Positions 16,425 through 25,320 of a DNA stretch of 64,000 nucleotides are shown here, piece after piece. This stretch comes from Paraburkholderia sp. (GTDB taxonomy: Bacteria > Pseudomonadota > Gammaproteobacteria > Burkholderiales > Burkholderiaceae). Location of the stretch: the NCBI RefSeq assembly GCF_024281035.1, contig NZ_JAMXLH010000028.1, positions 1-64,000 of the forward strand, read 5' to 3'. Both the position numbers and the translations under genes were made by a program. Position 1 is the first letter of the stretch. The number at the start of each line of letters is the position of its first letter. The notes below the pieces were generated by a model. It was not told the DNA's origin and did not search any database. It worked only from the letters and a program-made list of their open reading frames with translations.

Positions 16425-18137
16425 ATGAAAGCCGAAAACTTCATCCCCGGCAAAGATGCCTCTCTTGAATCGACCATTGAAACCATGCAGAAGATGCTGG
16501 CGGCACGCGGTTTCCGGCTCAACGAATCCTCTTTGCAGAATGAAGTCGAAGGGATCTGGTCGATCCATATGAAGGACAACGATTGCCCGATGCTGTTTTC
16601 CAATGGAAAGGGCACAACCGAACTTGCGGCACGGGCCAGCGCCTATGGTGAGTTTTTCGAACGCTTGAGCACACATTATTTTTGGACGCACTTTTATCTG
16701 GGAGAGACTCGCGCCAAACGTCCGTTCGTGCACTATCAGCAAGAGCGCTGGTTTGCGCCGACGGCAGACGGCAGTTGGCCGGCTGAAATCCTTAACCCGG
16801 AACTGCACGCCTTTTATAACCCCGAAGGCGAAATCGACGGCACCGTGCTGGTTGACCTCAATTCGGGCAATGTAGAGCGCGGAATCTGCACTTTGCCCTA
16901 TACCCGTCTGCGCGACGGCGCACAGACCTTCATCCCGGTCAATATCATCGGCAACCTTTACGTCAGCAACGGCATGGCGGCCGGCAATACGATGATGGAA
17001 GCACGCACCCAGGCCTTGTCCGAAATCTTCGAGCGGCACATCAAGTATCGCGTGATCAGTGAAGGACTTTGTCTGCCCGAAGTGCCGGATGAAGTGATCG
17101 CGCGCTACCCGAACATCCGCAACGGCATCGCCGGGCTGCGCAAGGCGGGCTTCGGCATCCTGGTGAAAGACGCGTCGCTCGGCGGACGCTATCCCGTCAT
17201 GAATGTGACCCTCGTACATCCTGAAGACCAGGGCGTATTCGCGAGTTTTGGCGCACATCCGCGTTTCGAGATTGCGCTGGAACGGGCGATGACCGAATTG
17301 CTGCAGGGGCGTGCACTCGACTCACTGGAAGGCTTTGCGGAACCAAGCTTCGATATGAGTGAAGTCAACGCGGTCGGTAACCTGGAAATCCATTTTGTCG
17401 ATTCCAGCGGTGTGGTCAGCTGGGACTTCATGGGCGATATTCCGGATTTCCCATTCACGGACTGGAACTTCAGCAGCACCACTGAGGAAGACTACCGCTG
17501 GCTAGTCGATTGCGTCCATCGCGAAGGCAAGGATATTTACGTATCTGACTTCACCGAACACGGCGCCTATACCTGCCGCATCCTCGTGCCTGGCATATCC
17601 GAGATCTACCCGGTGGACGACCTGGAGTGGGAGAACAACAGCATCGGCAATGAATTGCGTCCTAAACTGGTGCGCCTGTCGGAGTTGAACCAGGAAGCGT
17701 GCGCGACCTTGCTGGCCGACCTGCAGACAATGAACCTGCACGATGAACGCCCGGTGTGGGAAATCCTCGGTCTCGCCATTCCAGTCGGTACGCCGTGGAA
17801 GCAACTTCGGATCGGTGAGCTGAAAACGCTGCTGGCGCTGGCCGTCGGCGATAAGGATGCGATCCTTGAAGGTTGCCACTGGATTCACCACTTCAAGGAC
17901 CTGCCCCCGTCGCGCCGCATGGTGTATCGCTGCATCGAAAGCATGCTTAATCTCGAGGACGTGGAGACCTATCGTCGCTCGCTGGTGCTGTTGTTTGGCG
18001 CCGAAACCGTCCGCCAGGCCGAGGCACTACTCGATCGCAGTGAGCGCTTCTTCGGATTGGACGAATTGGGCGCGGACATGCAAGGCAGCGCGATGCACCA
18101 GACGTTGCTGGCGGCATACGACAAGCTGTTTGCCTGA
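16425..18137 (+). CDS. ycaO: YcaO (stand-alone YcaO-domain protein, RimO accessory type)
   Basis: 570 aa; close in layout to E. coli YcaO (586 aa). It begins MKAENFIPGKDASLESTIET, has NGKGTTELAARASAYGEFFE with the ATP/Mg-site glutamates E76 and E79, the second acidic site ALSEIFERHIKYR (about 198-210), GNLYVSNGMAAGNT, and WDFMGDIPDFPFTDWNFSST. The C-terminal about 150 residues form the helical extension of the E. coli type. YcaO enzymes use ATP to activate amide backbones; the stand-alone E. coli form is linked genetically to RimO-dependent methylthiolation of ribosomal protein S12. No peptide precursor, dehydrogenase or E1-like partner is nearby, so a natural-product azoline cluster is unlikely. 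GC and codon use are lower than in neighbouring operons, suggesting transfer. Confidence 0.93.
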   Translation: MKAENFIPGKDASLESTIETMQKMLAARGFRLNESSLQNEVEGIWSIHMKDNDCPMLFSNGKGTTELAARASAYGEFFERLSTHYFWTHFYLGETRAKRPFVHYQQERWFAPTADGSWPAEILNPELHAFYNPEGEIDGTVLVDLNSGNVERGICTLPYTRLRDGAQTFIPVNIIGNLYVSNGMAAGNTMMEARTQALSEIFERHIKYRVISEGLCLPEVPDEVIARYPNIRNGIAGLRKAGFGILVKDASLGGRYPVMNVTLVHPEDQGVFASFGAHPRFEIALERAMTELLQGRALDSLEGFAEPSFDMSEVNAVGNLEIHFVDSSGVVSWDFMGDIPDFPFTDWNFSSTTEEDYRWLVDCVHREGKDIYVSDFTEHGAYTCRILVPGISEIYPVDDLEWENNSIGNELRPKLVRLSELNQEACATLLADLQTMNLHDERPVWEILGLAIPVGTPWKQLRIGELKTLLALAVGDKDAILEGCHWIHHFKDLPPSRRMVYRCIESMLNLEDVETYRRSLVLLFGAETVRQAEALLDRSERFFGLDELGADMQGSAMHQTLLAAYDKLFA

Positions 18138-18150
18138 GTGACCTGAAGCT

Positions 18151-18172
18151 GTGTCTGGCCGTTCGCAGACAC
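18151..18172 (+). terminator. Hairpin after ycaO
   Basis: GTGTCTG (18151-18157) and CAGACAC (18166-18172) form a perfect 7-bp stem with an 8-nt loop, 14 bp after the ycaO stop. There is no T-run after it, so it is a hairpin that may slow polymerase or protect the 3' end and not a textbook intrinsic terminator. Confidence 0.4.
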
Positions 18173-18264
18173 CGTCCCGGGGCCACGGGAGGAGGAAAAC
18201 AGCAGGAATTCGAATTGGCCGCACAGACGAAAACCAACCCCGGAATCCGAATACCCGTTTCCCC

Positions 18265-19173
18265 TCAGGTTGAAGCACCGCGCCCGGTCTTCCCCGCTTC
18301 GGCGAGCACGAATTCGATGAACGTAGCCGCCGCGCGCGTGTGGTGGCGATTCGGCATATAAAGCATGTACATGTGCGTGCCGAAGATGCTGAGCCGCCAC
18401 GCGTCGAGCGACGTGACGGCTTCGCCGCTGCGCATGTCGTCGTGCACCACGTAATCGGGCACGATGCCCACGCCGAGCCCCGCCAGAATCGCCTGGCGCA
18501 GAAAAAGAAAATTCTCCGAAATAATCGACGGCTCCAGCAGGACTTCGTGGCGTGCGTCGCCGAGATAACCCGCGAGGCGTAATTGCCTGCCCACCACGGC
18601 GGCCGTGATGACGGGCACGGTGCGCAGTTCTTCGAGCCGCTGCGGCATGTCGTGCGCGCTGGCCCACGCCTTCGATGCGCACGCAACATAGCGCACCGGC
18701 CCCATGTCGCGCGCAACGAGATTCTGCGGCGGCTCCGACATCACGCGCACCGCGATATCGACTTCGTCGCGCAGCAGATCCTCCACGCGATTTTCGAACA
18801 TCACGTCGAGCACGATGCCGGGGTAAAGCCGCTTGAACTGGATGAGCCAGTCGGACATGACGAGCTGGCCATAGCCGCTCGGCACCGAGAGCCGCACGCG
18901 GCCTTGCAGCGTCTGACCGAGCGTCGTGACCGACTCGCGCGCGGCAACGAGCGCGTTCTGGATCGCCCGGCCGTGTTCGTAAAGCTTCAGGCCGATTTCG
19001 GTCGGCTCGACGCGGCGCGTGGTGCGCCGTACGAGTTGCAGCCCAATCGACTTTTCGAGGTGGTTGAGGTGGTAGCTGACGTTCGCACGGCTCATCTTCA
19101 GCCGCCGCGCCGCCTCGCTCAGATTGCCCGCATCGAGGATCTCCACCAGCAGGGTCAACGCATTGACGTCCAC
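18265..19173 (-). CDS. LysR-family regulator, divergent from the beta-oxidation operon
   Basis: 302 aa from GTG 19173, giving the common N-terminus (M)DVNALTLLVEILDAGNLSEA; a longer frame to a TTG at 19215 would run into the palindrome 19198-19212. Winged helix-turn-helix at about 1-60 (AARRLKMSRANVSYHLNHLE), then a periplasmic-binding-like effector domain (VRLSVPSGYGQLVMSDWL, DIAVRVMSEPPQNLVARDMG). Such regulators bind a small metabolite and control the divergent operon; here an acyl-CoA or its precursor is a natural guess. The intergenic palindrome is the obvious binding site. Confidence 0.9.
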   Translation of the reverse strand: MDVNALTLLVEILDAGNLSEAARRLKMSRANVSYHLNHLEKSIGLQLVRRTTRRVEPTEIGLKLYEHGRAIQNALVAARESVTTLGQTLQGRVRLSVPSGYGQLVMSDWLIQFKRLYPGIVLDVMFENRVEDLLRDEVDIAVRVMSEPPQNLVARDMGPVRYVACASKAWASAHDMPQRLEELRTVPVITAAVVGRQLRLAGYLGDARHEVLLEPSIISENFLFLRQAILAGLGVGIVPDYVVHDDMRSGEAVTSLDAWRLSIFGTHMYMLYMPNRHHTRAAATFIEFVLAEAGKTGRGAST

Positions 19174-19197
19174 GATCAGCTCACTGTCAAGGGTAAT

Positions 19198-19212
19198 TTG
19201 ACAGTCTGTCAA
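19198..19212. promoter_or_regulatory. Perfect palindrome in the LysR/fad intergenic region
   Basis: TTGACA-GTC-TGTCAA is a perfect 15-bp inverted repeat lying 25 bp from the regulator start and 115 bp from the enoyl-CoA hydratase gene. A further TTGACAG half-site on the minus strand lies at about 19184-19190 and a TTGTCAA at 19225-19231. LysR proteins bind interrupted dyads (T-N11-A type) in exactly this kind of divergent spacer. Direct observation of symmetry; binding by this LysR is inferred. Confidence 0.6.
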
Positions 19213-19327
19213 CAAGGAATACGATTGTCAACGAAGCCTGACCAGTCCAAAATCGGCCGACATCCAAGACATCCAATAATCGGGCGCTTGCGCCACGCCG
19301 CCCGATCCGCCACTGGAGATACGCAAC

Positions 19328-21451
19328 ATGGCAGCCGACAGCATCCAACCCTCCCCCGTTCTGCATGAGTTGCACGGCAAAGTCCTGCTCGTGACGGTCG
19401 ACAATCCGCCCGTCAACGCACTAAGCGTCGACGTACGGCGCGGCCTCGCCGCCGCGATCGAGCACGCCGAATCGAACGACGCCGTAGAAGCCGTGCTGAT
19501 CGTCGGCGCGGGGCGCAACTTCATCGCGGGCGCCGATATCCGCGAGTTCGGCTTGCCGCCGCAGCCGCCCGCGCTGCCCGACGTCTGCAACCGCATCGAG
19601 GCGAGCCGCAAGCCGGTCGTGGCCGCGATTCATGGCGCGGCGCTCGGCGGCGGACTCGAAGTCGCGCTCGCCGCGCACTACCGTCTCGCCGTAGAAGGCG
19701 CGAAACTCGGCCTGCCCGAAGTGCAGCTCGGCCTGCTGCCCGGCGCGGGCGGCACGCAGCGCACGCCGCGCCTGATCGGCGCCGAAGCCGCGCTCTCGCT
19801 GATGCTGAGCGGCCGTCATGCGAGCGCGCAGGAAGCGCTGAAGCTCGGCCTCGTGGACCGCGTGGGCGCAAGCGACGACGTCCTCGCCGAAGGACTCGCC
19901 TACGCACAGGAACTGCTCGCCGCGCATGCGCCGGTACGCCGTACGCGCGACGCGCAAGGGCTCACGAGCCGCGAAGCCGCCCAGGCCGCCATCGACGCGG
20001 CGCGCGCCGAGACGGCGAAGAAATCGCGCGGCCTCTTTTCGCCGCTGAAGATCGTCGATTGCGTCGAAGCCGCACTGCGCGAATCGTTCGAAGACGGCCT
20101 GCGCTTCGAGCGCAAGCAGTTCCTCGAATGCCTCGACAGCCCGCAGCGCGCGGGCCTCATCCACGCGTTCTTCGCCGAGCGCGAAGTGCAGAAGGCGCCC
20201 GAAACGCGCAACGCCTCGCCGCGCGCCATCGACACGCTCGGCGTGGTCGGCGGCGGCACGATGGGCGCGGGCATCGCGGTCGCCGCGCTCGACGCGGGCC
20301 TGCCCGTGACGATGATCGAGCGCGACGACGCCTCGCTCGCGCGCGGTCGCGCGCACGTCGAGAAGGTCTACGACGGCCTGATCGCGAAGGGCCGCATGAC
20401 GCCCGAGGCGAAGGCCAAAATTCTCGCGCGCTTCACCGGCAGCACCTCGTACGATGCGCTCGCGCAGGTGGATCTCGTGATCGAAGCCGTGTTCGAAGAG
20501 ATCGCCGTCAAACAGGCCGTATTCGCCGAGCTCGACCGCGTCTGCAAGCCGGGCGCCGTACTGGCGACCAACACGTCGTATCTCGACATCGACGCCATCG
20601 CGGCGAGCATCTCGCGCCCGCAGGATGTGGTGGGGCTGCACTTCTTCTCGCCCGCGAACATCATGAAGCTGCTTGAAATCGTGGTGCCGAAGCAGGTTGC
20701 GGCGGACGTCGTCGCCACCGCTTTCGAACTCGCGAAGAAGCTGCGCAAGGTGCCCGTGCGCGCGGGCGTATGTGACGGTTTCATCGGCAATCGCGTCCTC
20801 GCGGTGTATCGCGCGGCCGCCGATCATCTGATGGAAGACGGCGCGTCGCCGTATCAGATCGACAAGGCCGTGCGCGACTTCGGCTTCGCGATGGGTCCGT
20901 ACCAGGTGGCCGATCTCGCGGGCGGCGACATCGGCTGGGCCACGCGCAAGCGCCGCGCCGCGACGCGCGATCCGAAAGCACGCTACGTGCAGATCGCCGA
21001 CCGCCTGTGCGAGCGCGGCTGGTTCGGCCAGAAGACGGGCCGTGGCTACTATCTCTATCCGCAAGGCGCGCGCACCGGCACGCCCGATCCCGAAGTCGAG
21101 GCCATCATCGACGCCGAGCGCGCACGCGCCGGGATCACGCCGCGCAGCTTCACCGATGAGGACATCATGCGCCGCTACATGGCCGCGATGATCAACGAAG
21201 GCGCGAACGTCGTGCACGACAGGATTGCGCTGCGCCCGCTCGACGTCGATGTCACGTTCGTCTATGGCTACGGCTTTCCGCGCTATCGCGGCGGCCCGAT
21301 GAAATACGCGGATACGGTTGGCCTCGCAGCGATCCTCGCCGACATTCGCGAGTTCGCGAAGGCCGATCCGCTGTTCTGGCGCCCGTCGCCGCTGCTCGTC
21401 GAACTGGTGGAACGCGGCGCGAATTTCGCGAGCCTGAATCAATCGGCGTGA
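19328..21451 (+). CDS. Bifunctional enoyl-CoA hydratase / 3-hydroxyacyl-CoA dehydrogenase (FadJ-like)
   Basis: 707 aa. The N-terminal crotonase domain has the oxyanion-hole motifs IAGADIREFG and HGAALGGGLEVALA with its Glu, and the second Glu in LPEVQLGLLPGAGGTQR. The dehydrogenase domain starts with the NAD fold TLGVVGGGTMGAGIA (about 299-313), then DLVIEAVFEEI and the catalytic region VVGLHFFSPANIMKLLEIV. The C-terminal helical domain has FIGNRVLAVY and GFPRYRGGPM. It hydrates trans-2-enoyl-CoA and oxidises the 3-hydroxyacyl-CoA, two steps of beta-oxidation. First gene of an operon with two acyl-CoA dehydrogenases and a CoA transferase; GGAG precedes the ATG by about 10 bases. Confidence 0.95.
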   Translation: MAADSIQPSPVLHELHGKVLLVTVDNPPVNALSVDVRRGLAAAIEHAESNDAVEAVLIVGAGRNFIAGADIREFGLPPQPPALPDVCNRIEASRKPVVAAIHGAALGGGLEVALAAHYRLAVEGAKLGLPEVQLGLLPGAGGTQRTPRLIGAEAALSLMLSGRHASAQEALKLGLVDRVGASDDVLAEGLAYAQELLAAHAPVRRTRDAQGLTSREAAQAAIDAARAETAKKSRGLFSPLKIVDCVEAALRESFEDGLRFERKQFLECLDSPQRAGLIHAFFAEREVQKAPETRNASPRAIDTLGVVGGGTMGAGIAVAALDAGLPVTMIERDDASLARGRAHVEKVYDGLIAKGRMTPEAKAKILARFTGSTSYDALAQVDLVIEAVFEEIAVKQAVFAELDRVCKPGAVLATNTSYLDIDAIAASISRPQDVVGLHFFSPANIMKLLEIVVPKQVAADVVATAFELAKKLRKVPVRAGVCDGFIGNRVLAVYRAAADHLMEDGASPYQIDKAVRDFGFAMGPYQVADLAGGDIGWATRKRRAATRDPKARYVQIADRLCERGWFGQKTGRGYYLYPQGARTGTPDPEVEAIIDAERARAGITPRSFTDEDIMRRYMAAMINEGANVVHDRIALRPLDVDVTFVYGYGFPRYRGGPMKYADTVGLAAILADIREFAKADPLFWRPSPLLVELVERGANFASLNQSA

Positions 21452-21488
21452 GCGTGTCGTCTCGCCGCCCGGACGGAGTCAAACAAGC

Positions 21489-22685
21489 ATGGACCTGAAA
21501 TTCACGGCGGAAGAAGAAGCCTTCCGCACCGAAGTGCTCGATTTCCTGCGCGAACGGCTACCGCAGCGCGTCGCCGACAAGGTGCGCAACGGCCGCCGCC
21601 TCACGCGCGACGACATGGCCGCGTGGCACGCGACGCTCAACGAGAAGGGCTGGCTCGCGAACCACTGGCCGCAGGAATATGGCGGCCCCGGCTGGAGCGC
21701 CGTGCAGAAGTTCATCTTCGAGAACGAATGCGCGATTGCGGGCGCGCCCCGCATCGTGCCGTTCGGCGTCAACATGCTCGGGCCCGTGCTCATCAAGTAC
21801 GGCAGCGAGGCGCAAAAGCGCTACTGGCTGCCGCGCATTCTCGACGGCTCCGACTGGTGGTGCCAGGGTTATTCGGAGCCCGGCGCGGGTTCCGATCTTG
21901 CGTCGGTGCGCACGACCGCTGTACGCGATGGTGACCACTATGTCGTGAACGGCCAGAAGACGTGGACCACGTTGGGCCACTACGCGAACATGATCTTCTG
22001 TCTGGTTCGCACCGCAACCGACGTGCGCAAGCAGGAAGGCATCAGCTTCCTGCTGATCGACATGAGCACGCCGGGCATCGAAGTGCGGCCCATCATCACG
22101 CTCGACGGCGAGCATGAAGTAAACGAAGTGTTCTTCACCGATGTGCGCGTGCCGGTGGTGAACCTCGTGGGCGAAGAGAACAAGGGCTGGACCTACGCGA
22201 AATATCTGCTCACCTACGAGCGCACGAATATCGCGGGCGTCGGCTTTTCGGTGGCGGCGCTCGCGCGCCTGAAGCGCGCGGCGCAAAAGGTCATGCGCAA
22301 CGGCAGGCCGCTTGCCGAAGATTCGTCATTTGCGGCGCGTCTCGCGAAGGTCGAGATCGATCTCGAGAACATGAAGACCACGAACCTGCGCGTGATCGCA
22401 GCCGTGGCGGGCGGCGGCGTGCCGGGCGCCGAAAGCTCGATGCTCAAGATTCGCGGCACCGAGATCCGCCAGGAGATTTCGTCGCTGCTGCGCCGCGCGA
22501 TGGGACCGTACGCGGTGCCGTTCGTCGAAGCCGCGCTCGGCGAGGGCTACGCGGGCGAGCCCATCGGGCCCGACGAAGCCGCGAGCGCCGCAGCGCTCTA
22601 CTTCAACAACCGGAAGCTGTCGATTTTCGGCGGCTCCAACGAAATCCAGAAGAACATCATCGCGAAGATGATGCTCGGTCTGTAA
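21489..22685 (+). CDS. Acyl-CoA dehydrogenase (large-type, about 400 aa)
   Basis: 398 aa. Three-domain ACAD fold: helical N-domain (MDLKFTAEEEAFRTEVLDFL), beta-domain with the flavin/substrate region WCQGYSEPGAGSDLASVRT and GQKTWTTLGHYANMIFCLVR, and the C-terminal helical domain ending in the FAD dimer motif LSIFGGSNEIQKNIIAKMM. Paired with a second ACAD 11 bp downstream; such adjacent pairs often form heteromeric dehydrogenases for unusual substrates such as steroid side chains, cyclic acids or pimeloyl-CoA. It introduces the alpha-beta double bond using FAD. The adjacent CoA-transferase suggests a dicarboxylic or branched acid substrate. Confidence 0.93.
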   Translation: MDLKFTAEEEAFRTEVLDFLRERLPQRVADKVRNGRRLTRDDMAAWHATLNEKGWLANHWPQEYGGPGWSAVQKFIFENECAIAGAPRIVPFGVNMLGPVLIKYGSEAQKRYWLPRILDGSDWWCQGYSEPGAGSDLASVRTTAVRDGDHYVVNGQKTWTTLGHYANMIFCLVRTATDVRKQEGISFLLIDMSTPGIEVRPIITLDGEHEVNEVFFTDVRVPVVNLVGEENKGWTYAKYLLTYERTNIAGVGFSVAALARLKRAAQKVMRNGRPLAEDSSFAARLAKVEIDLENMKTTNLRVIAAVAGGGVPGAESSMLKIRGTEIRQEISSLLRRAMGPYAVPFVEAALGEGYAGEPIGPDEAASAAALYFNNRKLSIFGGSNEIQKNIIAKMMLGL

Positions 22686-22696
22686 AGGGCGCCGCC

Positions 22697-23860
22697 ATGA
22701 ATTTTCAGCACACTGAAGAGCGCCGGATGCTCGCGGATTCGCTCAACCGCTTCATCGCCGATCAGTACGGCTTCGACACACGCGATAAAATCGCGCGCTC
22801 CGATGAAGGTTTCAGCGCCGACATGTGGCGCCGTTTCGCCGAACTCGGCACGATCGGCGCGCTCTTTCCCGAAGCGCACGGCGGATTCGGCGGCGAGGGT
22901 TTCGATGTGGCCGTCGTGTTCGAAGCGCTCGGGCGCGGGCTCGTGGTCGAGCCGTTTCTCGATACGCTGATCGTCGGGCGCGCGCTCGCGCATGCGGGCA
23001 GCGACGCGCAGCAGGCGCAGCTTGCCGCGCTGATCGACGGTTCGCTGATCGCCGCGCTCGCGCACGACGAGCCCGGTTCGCACTACGAGGCCGCGCGCGT
23101 CGCGACACGCGCGGTCAAACGCGGCGACGGCTGGGTGCTGCAGGGCGCGAAGGGCGTCGTGCAGCACGGCGAACAGGCGGACGTGCTGCTCGTTTCCGCG
23201 CGCACGGCGCTCGATCAGCCAGGCAACGAAAGCGACGAAGCAGGCATCTCGCTCTTTCTCGTGCCGCGTGGTGCAGATGGCGTGAAGGTGCGCGGCTATC
23301 GGAAGATCGACGGCGGGCGTGCCGCCGAAGTCGCGCTCGATGAAGTGACGCTTGGAATGGACGCGCTGGTCGGCGCCGAGGGCAGCGGCTTCGCGACGCT
23401 TGAGCACGCAACCGGTTACGGCCTGCTCGCGCTCGCCGCCGAAGCGGTCGGCGCGATGGACGTCGCGCGCGACGACACGCTCGAATACCTGCGCACGCGC
23501 AAGCAGTTCGGCGTGCCGATCGGCAGCTTCCAGGCGTTGCAGCATCGCATGGCCGACCTGCTGCTCGAAATCGAGCAGGCGCGCTCGGCAGTCATCAACG
23601 CGGCGGCGGCCATCGACGCGCCGCGCGGCGAACGCGAACGCGCGTTGTCGGCGGCGAAATATTCGATTGGACGCATCGGCGCGCGCGTCGCCGAGGAGTC
23701 GATCCAGTTGCACGGCGGCATCGGCATGACGTGGGAGCTGCGGCTCTCGCACTACGCGAAGCGTCTCGTCATGATCGATCATCAGCTCGGCGACGAGGAT
23801 CATCATCTTGCGCGCTACATCGCACTGGGCGCACCGGGCCGCGCGGAGGCCCGAACGTGA
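22697..23860 (+). CDS. Acyl-CoA dehydrogenase (partner subunit)
   Basis: 387 aa from ATG 22697, 11 bp after the previous gene. ACAD fold with MNFQHTEERRMLADSLNRFI, the FPEAHGGFGGEGFDVAVVFE segment, flavin region LAHDEPGSHYEAARVATRAV and the C-terminal IGSFQALQHRMADLLLEIEQ and SIQLHGGIGMTWELRLSHYA. The middle binding motif departs from the usual GSD pattern (EPGSHYE), as is common in the partner of two-gene ACAD pairs. Probably forms a complex with the preceding dehydrogenase. Substrate unknown. Confidence 0.92.
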   Translation: MNFQHTEERRMLADSLNRFIADQYGFDTRDKIARSDEGFSADMWRRFAELGTIGALFPEAHGGFGGEGFDVAVVFEALGRGLVVEPFLDTLIVGRALAHAGSDAQQAQLAALIDGSLIAALAHDEPGSHYEAARVATRAVKRGDGWVLQGAKGVVQHGEQADVLLVSARTALDQPGNESDEAGISLFLVPRGADGVKVRGYRKIDGGRAAEVALDEVTLGMDALVGAEGSGFATLEHATGYGLLALAAEAVGAMDVARDDTLEYLRTRKQFGVPIGSFQALQHRMADLLLEIEQARSAVINAAAAIDAPRGERERALSAAKYSIGRIGARVAEESIQLHGGIGMTWELRLSHYAKRLVMIDHQLGDEDHHLARYIALGAPGRAEART

Positions 23861-23924
23861 TGAACGTGACGTAGCACCAAACCCGGCGGGACGCGCCCCG
23901 CCAACGAACAAGGATCACTTGCTG

Positions 23925-25139
23925 ATGCAGACCGACACCCGAACCTTGCCGCTCGCTGGCGTGCGCGTACTCGACCTTTCCCGCATTCTGGCGGGACCGT
24001 GGAGCGGGATGGTGCTCGGCGACCTCGGCGCGGAAGTCATCAAGGTCGAGCATCCGGGCCGCGGCGACGATACGCGCGACTGGGGCGTGCGCGTCGGCGT
24101 GACCGAGACCGCGTATTTCAACAGCGTGAACCGCAACAAGCGTTCGGTGACGCTCGATCTGCAAACGCCCGAAGGCCAGCGCATCGCACAGGATCTCGCG
24201 AAGACCTGTGACGTCGTGATCCAGAATTTCCGCTTCGGCGGTGCGGAAAAACTCGGGCTCGGCTACGAAACGCTGAGCCGCGAGAATCCGCGTCTCATCT
24301 ATTGCTCGATCTCGGGCTACGACCGCACCGGCCCCGAAGCGTCGCGCCCCGGTTACGACCTTGTCGTGCAGGGCGAAGCCGGTCTCATGGCGATGAACGG
24401 CGAAGCCGGCCAGCCGCCGCTGAAGTTCGGCGTCGCGGCGGTGGATCTGTTCACCGGCATGTACTCGGCGCAGGCGATGCTCGCCGCGCTCTTCGAGCGC
24501 GAGCGCACCGGGCGCGGACGTCACATCGAAATGGCGCTGTTCGACTGCGGGCTCATGATCACGGCCTACTACGGCCTCGAAGCGCTCTTGCAAGGTGAAG
24601 ATCCGCCGCGCTACGGCAATGCGCATCCGTCGATCGTGCCTTACGGCGTGTTCGATGCGGCGGACGGTCCGCTCGTGATCACGGTCGGCAACAACAGCCA
24701 GTACGAGCGCTTTTGCCGCGACGTGATCGAGCGGCCCGATCTTGCCGACGACGAGCGCTTCAAGACCAACATTCAACGCGCGCACAATCGCGCCGAACTG
24801 CTGCCCGAGCTCACGCACGAACTGCGTAGACGGCCACGCGCACTGCTGCTCGAACGGCTCTCGCGCGCGGGCATTCCGTGCGGCGAAGTGGCCGGGCTGC
24901 GCGAAGCGCTGCTCTCGGAGCGCGCGAGCGCAGCGGGCCTTGTCACTACACAGACGCACCCGCACACGGAGAGCGGCACGGTGCCGGTGCTCGCGCCGCC
25001 GTGGCGCTTCGACGGCGAGCGCATGCCCGTGCGGCGCGCGCCGCCGCAACTGGGCGAAGGCACGCGCGACGTACTGCAGTCGGTGCTCGGGATGTCCGAA
25101 GACGCCATCGACGCGTTGAAGGACAAAGGCGTGATCTGA
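23925..25139 (+). CDS. CaiB/BaiF-family (class III) CoA transferase
   Basis: 404 aa from ATG 23925, with AAGGA about 11 bases upstream; a longer frame to 23808 overlaps the previous gene and has no domain content. Family motifs: LPLAGVRVLDLSRILAGPWS, LGDLGAEVIKVEHPGRGDDT, the FNSVNRNKRSVTLDL strand, the catalytic-Asp region SRPGYDLVVQGEAGLMAMNG and GRGRHIEMALFDCGL. It moves CoA between acids by an aspartyl-CoA thioester intermediate. As last gene of the operon it probably activates the acid that the two ACADs and the FadJ-like enzyme degrade. Confidence 0.94.
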   Translation: MQTDTRTLPLAGVRVLDLSRILAGPWSGMVLGDLGAEVIKVEHPGRGDDTRDWGVRVGVTETAYFNSVNRNKRSVTLDLQTPEGQRIAQDLAKTCDVVIQNFRFGGAEKLGLGYETLSRENPRLIYCSISGYDRTGPEASRPGYDLVVQGEAGLMAMNGEAGQPPLKFGVAAVDLFTGMYSAQAMLAALFERERTGRGRHIEMALFDCGLMITAYYGLEALLQGEDPPRYGNAHPSIVPYGVFDAADGPLVITVGNNSQYERFCRDVIERPDLADDERFKTNIQRAHNRAELLPELTHELRRRPRALLLERLSRAGIPCGEVAGLREALLSERASAAGLVTTQTHPHTESGTVPVLAPPWRFDGERMPVRRAPPQLGEGTRDVLQSVLGMSEDAIDALKDKGVI

Positions 25140-25320
25140 TCCGGCGGGTGCCCTGCCGGACGCTTCGTGAGGCGTGCGCACGCCGCACGCGCTTGACGGC
25201 ATGTTTCGTTGGGCGCGCCACGATGCGATCCGCCCCCCGCCGTACGCCCGGGCGTGCACACGGGTATATTGCCGATGTCACCCGCACGTTCCCCCAATCG
25301 CCACCCAGCCCGGCCCGTCG

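Noticed and set aside
16103..16615. 170-aa minus-strand frame before and inside ycaO
   Set aside because: Overlaps the ycaO start and has no domain.
16425..18137. YcaO as part of a thiazole/oxazole-modified peptide cluster
   Set aside because: No precursor peptide, dehydrogenase or E1-like partner nearby; length and motifs match the stand-alone E. coli type.
18265..19215. LysR start at the TTG 19215
   Set aside because: It would place the palindromic operator next to or inside the coding start; the GTG at 19173 gives the standard family N-terminus.
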